Below, in pieces: positions 7,956-16,563 of a stretch of 64,000 bases of DNA. Below the pieces are notes generated by a model. The model was not told where the DNA came from and ran no database searches. It saw only the letters and a program-made list of their open reading frames with translations. Source of the stretch: Chitinophagales bacterium (GTDB taxonomy: Bacteria; Bacteroidota; Bacteroidia; Chitinophagales; Saprospiraceae); NCBI GenBank assembly GCA_013298845.1, contig JAAFJN010000005.1, positions 205,961 through 269,960 of the forward strand, written 5' to 3'. Within the stretch, counting starts at the first letter, position 1; each line of letters begins with the position of its first letter. A program made the translations under genes and the position numbers.

Positions 7956-8041
7956 TGTTTTTCCACGCCCGCACCAAAATGTTGTTCGGCGACGCGAAGG
8001 ATACTTTGCAAAAATTGGTGAGCGAAGTAAAGGCGTTGTAG
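7956..8041 (+). repeat. Direct repeat, right copy (3' end of pntB)
   Basis: This 86-bp stretch equals the last 86 bp of pntB including its stop codon, with one mismatch. It has no start codon and is not a gene; it is a pntB remnant 4.6 kb downstream of the functional gene end. It starts 2 bp after the XRE stop and ends 11 bp before the convergent hydrolase stop, so it defines the right boundary of the insert. Confidence 0.93.
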
Positions 8042-8052
8042 GGTTTTATATT

Positions 8053-8955
8053 TTACCCAAACAACTCCGTCGCCACCCGAAAAGTATTCGCGTGGGCTTC
8101 CACAATATCCGCGATGCGGGGCGAATAACCACCACCCATAGATACCACTACGGGAAGATTATGTTGTTGGCAAAATTCCAAAACGATGCGGTCACGCTCG
8201 CGGCAACCCTGTCGGCTGACGTTGAGTTTGCCCAATTTATCAGTTTCCAAAATATCCACGCCGCTTTGGTAAAACACAAAATCGGGGCGGAAACGAGCGT
8301 AAATATCCGGCAATTGTTCCCGAAGAATGGCCAAATACGCCTCGTCTTGGGTTCCATCGGGTAAACCAATGTCCAAATCCGATTTTTCTTTGCGCAGGGG
8401 ATAGTTTTTTTCGCCGTGCATCGAAAAGGTAAATACCCGCGATTCGTTGGTAAAGATGGCGGCGGTGCCGTTTCCCTGGTGCACGTCAAGGTCCACAATC
8501 AGGATGCGGCGGTGGGGTTCTCGCGCGAGCAAATAATTAGCGGCCACGGCTTGATCATTCAGGCAACAAAACCCTTCGCCGCGATCGGCAAAAGCGTGGT
8601 GGGTGCCGCCCGCCACGTTCATGGCGCAACCAAATTGCATGGCGTATTCGATACCCTGCACCGTACCGGCGGAGATATGGCGGCCCCGTTCGATAAATTG
8701 GGGCGTAATGGGAAACCCGATGGCGCGTTCTTCGGAGCGGGAAAGGGTCACGTGAATGAGTTTATCCCAATATTCTTTGGTGTGGGTGAGCATGGCCACT
8801 TCTTCACTGAGGCGGTCGGGGTGAAAAAAGTGCTCGGGGGTGACCGTTCCTTCGTACAACAATTGCTCCCGAATCAGTTCGTATTTGACCATCGGGAAGC
8901 GGTGCCCTTCGGGTAATTCGTACTGATAAATGGGGGAATAGGCAATTTTTACCAT
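8053..8955 (-). CDS. Histone deacetylase-like amidohydrolase
   Basis: This 300-residue protein belongs to the arginase/deacetylase superfamily (AcuC/HDAC type), zinc-dependent enzymes that remove acetyl groups from lysines, polyamines or other amines. Visible landmarks are GGTHHAFADRGEGFC (the two catalytic His), the zinc site DLDVHQGNGT and the second zinc Asp in SGVDILETDKLG, followed by a GGGY motif near the end. The start at 8955 (MVKIAYSP) matches the family N terminus; a longer frame exists upstream but adds no conserved sequence. It converges on pntB, now separated from it by the toxin insert. Its substrate in this organism is unknown. Confidence 0.88.
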   Translation of the reverse strand: MVKIAYSPIYQYELPEGHRFPMVKYELIREQLLYEGTVTPEHFFHPDRLSEEVAMLTHTKEYWDKLIHVTLSRSEERAIGFPITPQFIERGRHISAGTVQGIEYAMQFGCAMNVAGGTHHAFADRGEGFCCLNDQAVAANYLLAREPHRRILIVDLDVHQGNGTAAIFTNESRVFTFSMHGEKNYPLRKEKSDLDIGLPDGTQDEAYLAILREQLPDIYARFRPDFVFYQSGVDILETDKLGKLNVSRQGCRERDRIVLEFCQQHNLPVVVSMGGGYSPRIADIVEAHANTFRVATELFG

Positions 8956-9060
8956 AAAAGAGCGGCTGTTTTGCGTTAAAAACATAGAATAACAGCGGAG
9001 CGGCGGCAATGTTTTCAAGCAAAAAAATCGGGCAAAACCTTTTTCACCACCGGAGCCAAT

Positions 9061-9068
9061 TATCTTTG
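9061..9068 (+). promoter_or_regulatory. Putative -7 promoter box for the thioesterase gene
   Basis: TATCTTTG matches the Bacteroidota -7 consensus TAnnTTTG and lies 28 bp before the ATG at 9097. No convincing -33 TTTG is seen at the right distance, so the call rests on one box and its position. Confidence 0.4.
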
Positions 9069-9096
9069 CCGCAGGAATAAAAAACGGTTCTACAAC

Positions 9097-9489
9097 ATGC
9101 CTGCGTCATTTACCCAATATATCACCGTTGCGCCCCATCACCTCGATGGCAATCAACACATCAATAACTTGGTGTACCTGCAAATGATATTGGATATTGC
9201 GGGCGCGCATTGGCAGGATGTGGTGCCACCCGATTTCCCGGAACACCACGTGTGGCTGATCCGCCGACACGAAATTGATTACCTCGCGCAAGGTTTTTTG
9301 GGCGATGAACTCGAAATTACCACTTGGGTGGGGCAATTCACCAACGTAACGTGGGAACGCCACGCGACGATTACGCGCCGGAGCGACGGAAAAATATTGG
9401 CCAAAGGTATCAGTACCTGGATGCTGGTGGATATGCAGCGCCAACGGCCCATTCGCTTGGAAGCGGGGATTTGGGGGATATTTGCCTAA
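9097..9489 (+). CDS. Hotdog-fold acyl-CoA thioesterase (4HBT family)
   Basis: This 130-residue protein has the layout of the 4-hydroxybenzoyl-CoA thioesterase/FatA group. The N-terminal stretch HHLDGNQHINNLVYLQ is the catalytic loop and start of the long helix. The strands FLGDELEITTWVG, RHATITRRSDGKILAKGIST and W-MLV-D follow in hotdog order. Such enzymes hydrolyse acyl-CoA or acyl-ACP thioesters; the acyl chain preference cannot be read here. The gene stands alone, between the divergent deacetylase-like gene and the convergent DUF2256 gene, whose stop is 4 bp after its own. ATG at 9097 fits the family N terminus. Confidence 0.87.
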   Translation: MPASFTQYITVAPHHLDGNQHINNLVYLQMILDIAGAHWQDVVPPDFPEHHVWLIRRHEIDYLAQGFLGDELEITTWVGQFTNVTWERHATITRRSDGKILAKGISTWMLVDMQRQRPIRLEAGIWGIFA

Positions 9490-9493
9490 TTAT

Positions 9494-9655
9494 TTAAGCC
9501 TTAACCTGCTTTTTGCACCGATCACTGCAATATTTCACTTCCTCCCACACTTTTTCCCATTTTTTGCGCCAGGTAAAAGGCCGCCCGCAGGTGACGCACA
9601 CTTTTTCGGGCAGGTTCGTTTTTTTAACTGAATTCTTCTTGTTCGGGGTCTTCAT
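9494..9655 (-). CDS. DUF2256 small zinc-ribbon protein
   Basis: This 53-residue basic protein carries a [14 protein letters not shown] stretch followed by YCSDRCKK, a C-x2-C ... C-x3-C zinc-ribbon pattern characteristic of DUF2256. The ATG at 9655 overlaps the end of the photolyase/cryptochrome gene by 32 bp, so the two are translationally linked. DUF2256 genes are often found beside photolyase/cryptochrome genes in other bacteria, which supports both calls. The function is unknown; an RNA- or DNA-binding or assembly role for the flavoprotein is possible. Confidence 0.8.
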   Translation of the reverse strand: MKTPNKKNSVKKTNLPEKVCVTCGRPFTWRKKWEKVWEEVKYCSDRCKKQVKA

Positions 9656-11168
9656 CGTTGAACATGTCTGCTTGTTGAAAATTAACAATCGGGCGCTCTT
9701 TGGCCGATTTACGGAAAGTGTGCCGGTTTAAAATACGTTCGTTTTCGGCCTGTACTTCGGGGCGTTCGCGCCATTTCCACAAAATATCGGAGGCATTACG
9801 GAGTGCCGTTGACAACTCCACCACGGGATTGGGATAATCGCGACCGGGTTGAAAATGGTAAAATTGTTGCTCCATTGCCGTCATTTGCCAGGGTTCCAGC
9901 ACAAAAGGCGTTGGTAAATGCGCCAGTTCGGGCACCCATTGCCGGATAAATACCCCGTCGGCATCGTGTAGTTGGGCGTTGCGCAAGGGGTTATACATCC
10001 GAATGGTATTGATGCCGGTCATACCTGCCTGCATGTGAAATTGTGGGAAGTGAATACCCGGTTCATAATCCAAAAACTGCCGCGCCAAATGCCCCACACC
10101 CGCCTGCCAGGGCTGCCAGAGCGCGTGGGTCAGGAACGACACCAACATGGCCCGCATCCGGAAGTTGAGGTAACCCGTGGCGACCACACTGCGCATACAG
10201 GCATCCACGAGCGGAAAACCCGTTTGACCGGTTTTCCAAGCCTCCACCAACGCCGGCTTTAGTTCTTGCGTTAATCCATCGTAGCCCCGGTTGGTATTTT
10301 CAAATTCCATGCGGCATTCGCTTTCAAATTTTTGGACAAAGTGACAATGCCAATGCAGCCGCGACACAAAAGCGCCCAGCGGTTTTTCCAACATGGGGCG
10401 ATTGCGCCGTGCTTTTTCCACCGCCTGTATCGCCTGCCGAATGCTGAGGTTGCCCCACGTCAGGTAAGGCGATAACCGACTGCAATGGGTTTGGCTCAGC
10501 AGTGGTTTAGAAATGTGCCGACTGTATCCCGCGTAACGCTGTTGCAAAAAATCGGTGAGAACCGCAATACCTTCCCCTTCGCCTCCCCGCTGAAACCCGG
10601 GCTGCGCCGTGGCCCATTCGTTTTCCAGTTGTTTGGGCAGTTCCAAAGCCGTTGGGGCCGCAAAAGTGACCGTTTGCAGTTGTTTTAAATCGGGATAAAC
10701 GATGGGCGCGTACATACGGGCGTTCCAGTTTTTGTCCCAACCCCGGCGCTGAACGGCACCGCGTACCACGCCGTTGGTGGGTGTTTCGTCCCACCGGATG
10801 CCGTTGGTTTGACAATATTTTTTGACCGCCAAATCGCGGTCAAAACTCCGGCGGTTGCCCGTTTCTTCGTGTGAAAACAGCGTAGTGATGCGGTATTGGG
10901 TGCTAATTTGCGCCAATAGCGTCAAAAAATCGCCGTACAATACCTGTACCTGCAACTGCGGATAACGCGTGCGCAAATACGCGAGCGACTGGTACACAAA
11001 CCGCCAATGGCGGGTATCCGCGTCGTAATTTTCCAGCAACGCGGGTTCAAAAACGTACAACACCAACACTTTGCCGCCGGTAGCGATGGCCTTTTGCAGG
11101 GGTTCGTGGTCGAGTACGCGCAAATCGCGTTTGAGCCACAGCAGCGCAATATCGGGGCGGGTGCTCAT
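9624..11168 (-). CDS. Cryptochrome/deoxyribodipyrimidine photolyase family protein
   Basis: This 514-residue flavoprotein has an N-terminal photolyase-type Rossmann domain ([19 protein letters not shown] at about 9-27) and a C-terminal FAD-binding helical domain with [13 protein letters not shown], the long helix with [26 protein letters not shown] and [17 protein letters not shown]. These are the FAD contacts of the family. It either repairs pyrimidine dimers using blue light or senses light. The partnership with a DUF2256 gene suggests a particular cryptochrome-like subgroup. A hydrophilic tail after about residue 475 is not part of the fold. The start codon directly abuts the stop of the flavin reductase gene. 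Confidence 0.92.
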   Translation of the reverse strand: MSTRPDIALLWLKRDLRVLDHEPLQKAIATGGKVLVLYVFEPALLENYDADTRHWRFVYQSLAYLRTRYPQLQVQVLYGDFLTLLAQISTQYRITTLFSHEETGNRRSFDRDLAVKKYCQTNGIRWDETPTNGVVRGAVQRRGWDKNWNARMYAPIVYPDLKQLQTVTFAAPTALELPKQLENEWATAQPGFQRGGEGEGIAVLTDFLQQRYAGYSRHISKPLLSQTHCSRLSPYLTWGNLSIRQAIQAVEKARRNRPMLEKPLGAFVSRLHWHCHFVQKFESECRMEFENTNRGYDGLTQELKPALVEAWKTGQTGFPLVDACMRSVVATGYLNFRMRAMLVSFLTHALWQPWQAGVGHLARQFLDYEPGIHFPQFHMQAGMTGINTIRMYNPLRNAQLHDADGVFIRQWVPELAHLPTPFVLEPWQMTAMEQQFYHFQPGRDYPNPVVELSTALRNASDILWKWRERPEVQAENERILNRHTFRKSAKERPIVNFQQADMFNDEDPEQEEFS

Positions 11169-11801
11169 TTATTCAATTTCGCGGGGAAAAGAATCGGGTT
11201 TGGCGTACGTGAGTCGGGCCAATCGTTGGGTGGTATGGTAACTATCGAGGCCGCTGCACGTGATGGTGCCCGCTTCTTCCAAATCCACAAATCCGTCGGA
11301 TTGTATGGCCCCGTCGGGTAACCAAACCCCGGTAATTTGCCCAATGATCAGGATAGTGCCGTTGATACCAAGATTAATTTTTTCGCGCATTTCCAAGGCA
11401 AAACGCACGTGACTTTCGGCCACAAAAGGCGCGTGAAACCCCGGTTCGTACTGCGGCGTAAGGCCGGTGGCTTCAAATTCCGACGTGGTTTTGGGGTACC
11501 GCGCCGAGGTTTGGTGGGCTTGTTTGTAAATATCGGTATTCAGGTGATTTACCGTATAAAAACCTGTTTCCTCAATGTTGCTCAGGGTGTGCCGTTCCAC
11601 CGAATCGGGGCGAAAAATAAGCCCGCACAGCGGCGGATTGGCCCCAATGTGGAACAGAGAGTTAAAAATAGCGAGGTTGGTTTGGCCCGATTGATCGGCG
11701 GTCCCCACCATAATAACACTTTTAAAACCGCCCAAAGAGTTAATAAAGGCGGCCCGGTAGCGCTGCTCCATTTGAGCAATATCGTTGGATTGAATGTGCA
11801 T
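11169..11801 (-). CDS. Flavin reductase-like FMN-binding split-barrel protein
   Basis: This 210-residue protein fits the flavin_reduct split-barrel family: FINSLGGFKSVIMVGT, then TNLAIFNSLFHIGANPPL, then RPDSVERHTLSNIEETG and the FYTVNHL strand. Members bind FMN and reduce flavins with NAD(P)H, or act as uncharacterised flavoproteins. Its stop codon abuts the photolyase/cryptochrome start with no intergenic base, so it is the first gene of a tight three-gene operon with that gene and DUF2256. A role in supplying or reducing the FAD of the photolyase is plausible but inferred. ATG at 11801 was chosen over a TTG two codons upstream. Confidence 0.85.
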   Translation of the reverse strand: MHIQSNDIAQMEQRYRAAFINSLGGFKSVIMVGTADQSGQTNLAIFNSLFHIGANPPLCGLIFRPDSVERHTLSNIEETGFYTVNHLNTDIYKQAHQTSARYPKTTSEFEATGLTPQYEPGFHAPFVAESHVRFALEMREKINLGINGTILIIGQITGVWLPDGAIQSDGFVDLEEAGTITCSGLDSYHTTQRLARLTYAKPDSFPREIE

Positions 11802-11909
11802 GTTCAAGGTTGTTTGGTGTATATAATTGTTTTTTGGGAAAATTGTTTGGGCGGAAGGCGCACATCTCGTCGCGGGCTGCTTTTAGTTGGGTATTTTTTT
11901 GGCCCCCTT

Positions 11910-13184
11910 TTACAAACTCACCTTTTTATAAAGCAGTTTCTTTTTGTCAAAAAAAGTGCCCGTCCAGGTACCCAATCCCTCAATTTTGTACGAAGGTGGC
12001 ACGCCCATAATCGTTGCATCAATGCTGTGAATTTTGGCCCCCGGCGGCAGTGGTTTACCGAGTGCCTGCGTCTGGGCAGCGTGTTTTGTCTGGTAATCGG
12101 GAATGGTTTCGGTGTATTTGGCCAGTACATTGGCCATTACAATTTTGCCCGTTCCTCCGAAAATTTTGGTATCCACCTGATTGGCTTTTTGATCGGCATC
12201 GTCGGGTGATTTGGCTTTATCGCGAAATATGCGCGTGTATTCATCGGCGCTCACGCCATCGGGGGTAAAAAAGTTGAACCGCAGCAGGTATTCGCCCACG
12301 TCGAGGCTTTTTTGCGTTTTGTTTTCAAACGTTGCATCCACGATATAGTAATCGAGCGAATAATCAATGTTAAAAATATCAATGCCTTCGCTCTTTTTGG
12401 GTTTGTATTTGACCAGGTTATGCACCGTGATTTTGACCGATGCGTCTTCGAGTACCACCTCCACCGGAATGGTTTTGGTATCGGCTTTGGGCGTTGTTGC
12501 GGCCGCCGCCGGTGCCGCCGTCACAGCGGGCGCAGCATTGGCGGCGTACACTTTTGAGTCGGAAAAATCGTACCCTTCCGTGGTGCTGACCACGATATAA
12601 AACGAATTATCCGGCAAACCCTCGAATGCCGTTGTGGTGGTAAACGTACCAAAATCCACCTCAATTTTTTCAACCTTGGCGTGGCCTTTTTGCCCTTTAT
12701 GGTTGATGTATTCCAGCGCATCGCCAACGCTCACCATCCCCTTTACCCCTTTGATGGAAGTCATAAAATGCCGTTCCGTTTCCCCAAAAAACGCCGTTGT
12801 GGTTTCAAACTGAACAGTAGGCGTCGCCGCTTTTTTAAGGGGCGCAAGATCAGGTGACACCAAAGTCTGGCCATTTTTGGGCGTAAAACCCAAGGCTTTA
12901 ATCAACATTGGGTAACTCGACGATTGACCGGTTTTAAATTGCTCGCCGTACGTTTCCAAACGCGCAAAACCAATTTTATTATCCGGCAACGGAAAAGCCA
13001 ACTGCGTAACGTCTTCGGAAATACTACCCGAAGTCACTTTAAAATTAGCCTGATATTGTCGAACATCGCCTTCTTGGCCAATTTCTTTTACATCCGAAAG
13101 GGTCAACCGGAGGTTTTGGGCCGGGAGCGAACATGAAAAAAGGCATCCTAATGCCCAAGTGAAAATACGAAAATATGGCATCAT
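11910..13184 (-). CDS. Unknown secreted protein with Ala-rich linker
   Basis: This protein of about 425 residues starts with MMPYFRIFTWALGCLF and a signal peptide ending near SLPAQ. Two mostly beta regions (about 25-240 and 270-420) are joined by an Ala/Thr/Pro-rich linker (VTAAPAAAATTPKA). No known family was recognised. The second half contains FENKTQKSLDVGEYLLRF, which reads like an immunoglobulin-type strand pair of the kind found in extracellular Bacteroidota proteins. No T9SS sorting domain is present at the C terminus, so it may be periplasmic. The Met at 13184 is followed by another at 13181; either could be used. It is separated by 108 bp from the flavin reductase gene downstream. 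Confidence 0.6.
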   Translation of the reverse strand: MMPYFRIFTWALGCLFSCSLPAQNLRLTLSDVKEIGQEGDVRQYQANFKVTSGSISEDVTQLAFPLPDNKIGFARLETYGEQFKTGQSSSYPMLIKALGFTPKNGQTLVSPDLAPLKKAATPTVQFETTTAFFGETERHFMTSIKGVKGMVSVGDALEYINHKGQKGHAKVEKIEVDFGTFTTTTAFEGLPDNSFYIVVSTTEGYDFSDSKVYAANAAPAVTAAPAAAATTPKADTKTIPVEVVLEDASVKITVHNLVKYKPKKSEGIDIFNIDYSLDYYIVDATFENKTQKSLDVGEYLLRFNFFTPDGVSADEYTRIFRDKAKSPDDADQKANQVDTKIFGGTGKIVMANVLAKYTETIPDYQTKHAAQTQALGKPLPPGAKIHSIDATIMGVPPSYKIEGLGTWTGTFFDKKKLLYKKVSL

Positions 13185-13366
13185 CGCAAAAAATGTTGCG
13201 CCGAACCCCGTTCGGCAAGCGTGCTGTATAAGTTGTGAATTGATGACCAAAGAACGCCATTTGTGAACATATCCGGATGGGCTTTTGGGAAAAAATAAAC
13301 GAAAACCCTGAGAAACGCAACTTTAGATCATTTAGCGCCAAAAATTTGGCTTGAACCCCGTTTCTA

Positions 13367-13398
13367 TTGTTCATCTTGTCGAGATTTAAATACATTTG
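13367..13398 (+). promoter_or_regulatory. Promoter of the GH109-type gene
   Basis: TACATTTG at 13391-13398 matches the TAnnTTTG -7 box. A TTG at 13367-13369 lies 21 bp upstream, consistent with the -33 element. The start codon is at 13458, giving a leader of about 50 nt. Confidence 0.5.
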
Positions 13399-13457
13399 CC
13401 ACGCAGGGGCACAAGTGTCGCACCCATTTTGATATTCATTTTAAATCACCACATTTT

Positions 13458-14840
13458 ATGTCCTCCAGACGTTCCTTTTTACAATCCGCCGCCGTCATTG
13501 GCGCTTCGGCCGTAGTGCCCGACCTGGAAAAAACCAAAACCGCCCAGGGGCCGGCCATTCTGTCCCAAAAACCAAAATCCAAAATTAACCTGGGCTTTAT
13601 CGGGGTCGGGTACCGGGGCCAAAGCCACGTCGAAGTCGCCCTCCTCCGCGATGACTGTACCATAGTGGCCATTGCCGATCCGCAACAGGTAATGGTGGAT
13701 GGCACCCTCAAAATGTTCGACGATAAAGGCATCAAACGACCCAAAGTGTACGCCAACGGCGATTACGATTACCTCAACTTGCTGGCCGATAAAGACATTG
13801 ACGCCGTACTGATTGCCACGCCCTGGGAATGGCATACCCAACAAGCCGTGGCCGCCATGAAAGCGGGCAAATACGTGGCGACCGAGGTGTGCGGGGCGTT
13901 TTCGGTGGACGAATGCTGGCAATTGGTCAATACCCACGAAGAAACGGGCCAACACCTCATGTTTTTGGAAAATGTGTGCTACCGCCGCGATGTGATGGCC
14001 GTTTTGCAAATGGTGCGCGAGGGCTTGTTTGGCGAATTAATTCACTTTGAATGCGGGTACCAACACGACTTGCGCGAAGTGAAATTTAACGATGGAAAAA
14101 ATGCCTTCGGCGGTGGCGTCGAATTTGGCGAAAAAGGTTTCCACGAAGCGCGCTGGCGCACCAAACACTCGGTGGGCCGCAACGGCGACCTGTACCCAAC
14201 CCACGGCATCGGGCCGGTGGCGATGTACACCAATATTAACCGGGGCAACCGCTTTTCGCACCTGACTTCTACCGCGTCCAAAGCGCGGGGCCTCAACCAT
14301 TACATTGAGAACCACCCCAACGGTGGCCCCAATCACCCCAACGCCAAAATTAATTTCCAATTGGGCGACGTGGTCACTACCGTGCTCAAAACCATCAACG
14401 GCGAATCGGTGATTATTTCGCACGATACCAACCTGGCGCGGCCTTATTCGCTTGGTTTCCGGGTGCAGGGCACGGGCGGTATTTGGATGGATGTCAACAA
14501 AAGTATTATGTTGGAAGGCAAAACCAAAGCCCACTCCTGGGAAGATGCCAAATCGTGGTTAGACAAATACGATCATCCACTCTGGAAACGCTACGGGGCC
14601 GATGCCAAAGCCGCCGGACACGGTGGTATGGACTTTTTTGTGTTCCACCACTTTATCGAATCTGCCAAAAGAAATATCGCGCCCCAAATGGACGTGTACG
14701 ACGCCGCCACCTGGATGGCCATTACGCCCTTGTCGGAGGCCTCCATCGCCATGGGCAGCGCACCCCAGGCATTCCCCGATTTTACGCGGGGCCGCTGGAT
14801 TGAGCGCAAACCCAATTTTGCGTTTGGCGACGAATTTTAA
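13458..14840 (+). CDS. Gfo/Idh/MocA-fold protein, glycoside hydrolase family 109-like
   Basis: This 460-residue protein starts with a twin-arginine-like leader (SSRRSFLQSAAVIGASAVV), so it may be exported folded with its cofactor. An NAD-binding Rossmann domain follows (GFIGVGYRGQSHVEVAL at about 45-61), then the oxidoreductase C-terminal domain. CYRRDVMAVLQMV, GYQHDLREVKF, EFGEKGFHEARWRT, NGDLYPTHGIGPV and FRVQGTGGIWMDVN are characteristic of GH109, which cleaves alpha-N-acetylgalactosamine by an NAD-dependent oxidation/elimination mechanism. The gene stands alone. The GH109 specificity is inferred from these motifs; other sugar oxidoreductases share the fold. Confidence 0.83.
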   Translation: MSSRRSFLQSAAVIGASAVVPDLEKTKTAQGPAILSQKPKSKINLGFIGVGYRGQSHVEVALLRDDCTIVAIADPQQVMVDGTLKMFDDKGIKRPKVYANGDYDYLNLLADKDIDAVLIATPWEWHTQQAVAAMKAGKYVATEVCGAFSVDECWQLVNTHEETGQHLMFLENVCYRRDVMAVLQMVREGLFGELIHFECGYQHDLREVKFNDGKNAFGGGVEFGEKGFHEARWRTKHSVGRNGDLYPTHGIGPVAMYTNINRGNRFSHLTSTASKARGLNHYIENHPNGGPNHPNAKINFQLGDVVTTVLKTINGESVIISHDTNLARPYSLGFRVQGTGGIWMDVNKSIMLEGKTKAHSWEDAKSWLDKYDHPLWKRYGADAKAAGHGGMDFFVFHHFIESAKRNIAPQMDVYDAATWMAITPLSEASIAMGSAPQAFPDFTRGRWIERKPNFAFGDEF

Positions 14841-14860
14841 AAAAAATGGGGCTTTGGAAC

Positions 14861-16561
14861 TTAAAAACCCACCGCTTGCCCGTCTTTTCGGCTTTCGGAT
14901 GCCCCAAAATATACTTTGTGCACGGGATCAAAACGAATGGCCTGGTAACCGCCGTAGGCACCGGGCGCGGCCCAACCCACGCGGTGGCCCATTTGCATTA
15001 AAGCGCGGATGGTTTCGAACGGATAACCATCTTCGAGGGTAATTTGCCCCCCGTCTTTCATCCGTTCACCCGTCGGTTCGCTGCTCCCCTGATGATCCAT
15101 CCGGGGAGCATCACCGGCCTCTTGGGCGTTCATGCCAAAATCAATCATGTTCATCAGTATTTCCACGTGACCGAGGGGCTGAAAACTGCCGCCCATTACG
15201 CCAAATGACATCCAGGGCTGGCCGTCTTTGGTAACAAATGCGGGTATAATGGTGTGAAATGGCCGTTTGTGCGGTGCATATGAATTGGCCTGACCGGGTT
15301 CGAGCGTAAACAACTGCCCGCGATCCTGCAACATAAAACCCAGTCCGTCGGGGACCATTCCGGACCCAAAACCACGAAAATTGGACTGAATCAGCGATAC
15401 CATATTGCCTTCCCCGTCGGCGACGGTGAGGTAAATCGTGTCTCCGTCTTTGAGGTTGGGGTTACCCGCGTCGTAGGTTTGGGCGGCGCGGTTGGGGTTC
15501 ATCAGGGCGCGGCGTTCGTTGGCATACTCCTCCGAGATGAGGCGTTGCACCAGACCCGGTTTCATGTAATCGAGGTCGGCGTAAAATTTGGCGCGGTCTT
15601 CAAACGCCAGTTTTTTGGCCTCGGTAAAGAGGTGCACGTGGCGGGGCGTGCCAAATTCTTCTTTTTTAAAGTCAAATCCCTTCAATATTTGCAACATCTG
15701 CAAGGCGGCAATGCCCTGCCCGTTGGGCGGTAGTTCCCACACGTCGTAGCCGCGATAATTGACCGAAACCGGATCAATCCACTCTGAGCGGTGATCGGCC
15801 AGGTCTTTGGCGCTCAAAAAACCGCCGTTATTTTTCATAAAACGGTCAATGGTTTGGGCAATATCGCCTTTATAAAACGCATCGCGGCCGCCTTTGGCAA
15901 TTTTTTCGAGGGTATTGGCCAGGGCCGGATTGCGAAATACTTCGCCCCGTGCGGGTGCTTTTCCATTGGGCAAATACACCTCGCGCACGTTGGGGAATTT
16001 GCCGTAAGCGGCGTCCACCCTTTTCCACGAATGACTGGCTTCATCGGCCACGGCAAAACCGTCGCGGGCGTACCCAATGGCGTAACTGAGAATATCGGTC
16101 ATGGGTTTGCGGCCGAACTTTTGGTGCATCTCGAACCAGCCATCCACGCAACCCGGCACCGATACGGGCAACGGCCCCAAAGCGGGAATAAACTCGATGC
16201 CGCGCCGTTTGAACGTATCAATGGTGAGGCTGTACGGCGACCGCCCGGAGGCGTTGAGGCCGTGTAATTTGCCGGTTTTTGCTTCGTACACAATGGCGTA
16301 TAAATCGCCACCAATGCCGTTTACATGCGGTTCTACCACGCCCAAAACGGCATTGGCCGCAATGGCGGCATCAATGGCCGTACCTCCTTTGCTCAATACA
16401 TCCAGCGCCGCCGCACTGGCCAAGGGGTGACTCGTGCAGGCAATGCCGTTGCGCGCCATTACTTCGGTGCGGGTAGCAAACGCGCGCCCTACCGGACGGT
16501 CCTGCGCGTAAGCCGAGGCGCACGCGAGGAAAAACAATACAATGAGTGTGTGTTTATACAT
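14861..16561 (-). CDS. ggt: Gamma-glutamyltransferase
   Basis: This 566-residue periplasmic enzyme has a signal peptide (MYKHTLIVLFFLACASAYAQ). The autoprocessing site is visible at about Thr375 in DGDTIYLTVAD, which becomes the N-terminal nucleophile of the small subunit. Other family features are GGTAIDAAIAAN, EPHVNGIGGD and, in the small subunit, FRGFGSGMVPDGLGFML and FGVMGGSFQPLGH. It transfers or hydrolyses the gamma-glutamyl group of glutathione and related peptides. The start codon lies 2 bp after the stop of the O-antigen-ligase-like gene, making it the last gene of a leftward cluster. Length is normal. Confidence 0.94.
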   Translation of the reverse strand: MYKHTLIVLFFLACASAYAQDRPVGRAFATRTEVMARNGIACTSHPLASAAALDVLSKGGTAIDAAIAANAVLGVVEPHVNGIGGDLYAIVYEAKTGKLHGLNASGRSPYSLTIDTFKRRGIEFIPALGPLPVSVPGCVDGWFEMHQKFGRKPMTDILSYAIGYARDGFAVADEASHSWKRVDAAYGKFPNVREVYLPNGKAPARGEVFRNPALANTLEKIAKGGRDAFYKGDIAQTIDRFMKNNGGFLSAKDLADHRSEWIDPVSVNYRGYDVWELPPNGQGIAALQMLQILKGFDFKKEEFGTPRHVHLFTEAKKLAFEDRAKFYADLDYMKPGLVQRLISEEYANERRALMNPNRAAQTYDAGNPNLKDGDTIYLTVADGEGNMVSLIQSNFRGFGSGMVPDGLGFMLQDRGQLFTLEPGQANSYAPHKRPFHTIIPAFVTKDGQPWMSFGVMGGSFQPLGHVEILMNMIDFGMNAQEAGDAPRMDHQGSSEPTGERMKDGGQITLEDGYPFETIRALMQMGHRVGWAAPGAYGGYQAIRFDPVHKVYFGASESRKDGQAVGF

Positions 16562-16563
16562 TT

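Noticed and set aside
7956..8041. Small gene in the right copy of the pntB repeat
   Set aside because: It is only the pntB tail without a start codon or upstream region; it is best read as a duplication footprint.
11337..12209. Open frame of 290 codons on the plus strand
   Set aside because: It runs across the flavin reductase gene and into the unknown secreted protein gene on the other strand, with no recognisable motif and an arginine-rich shadow composition.
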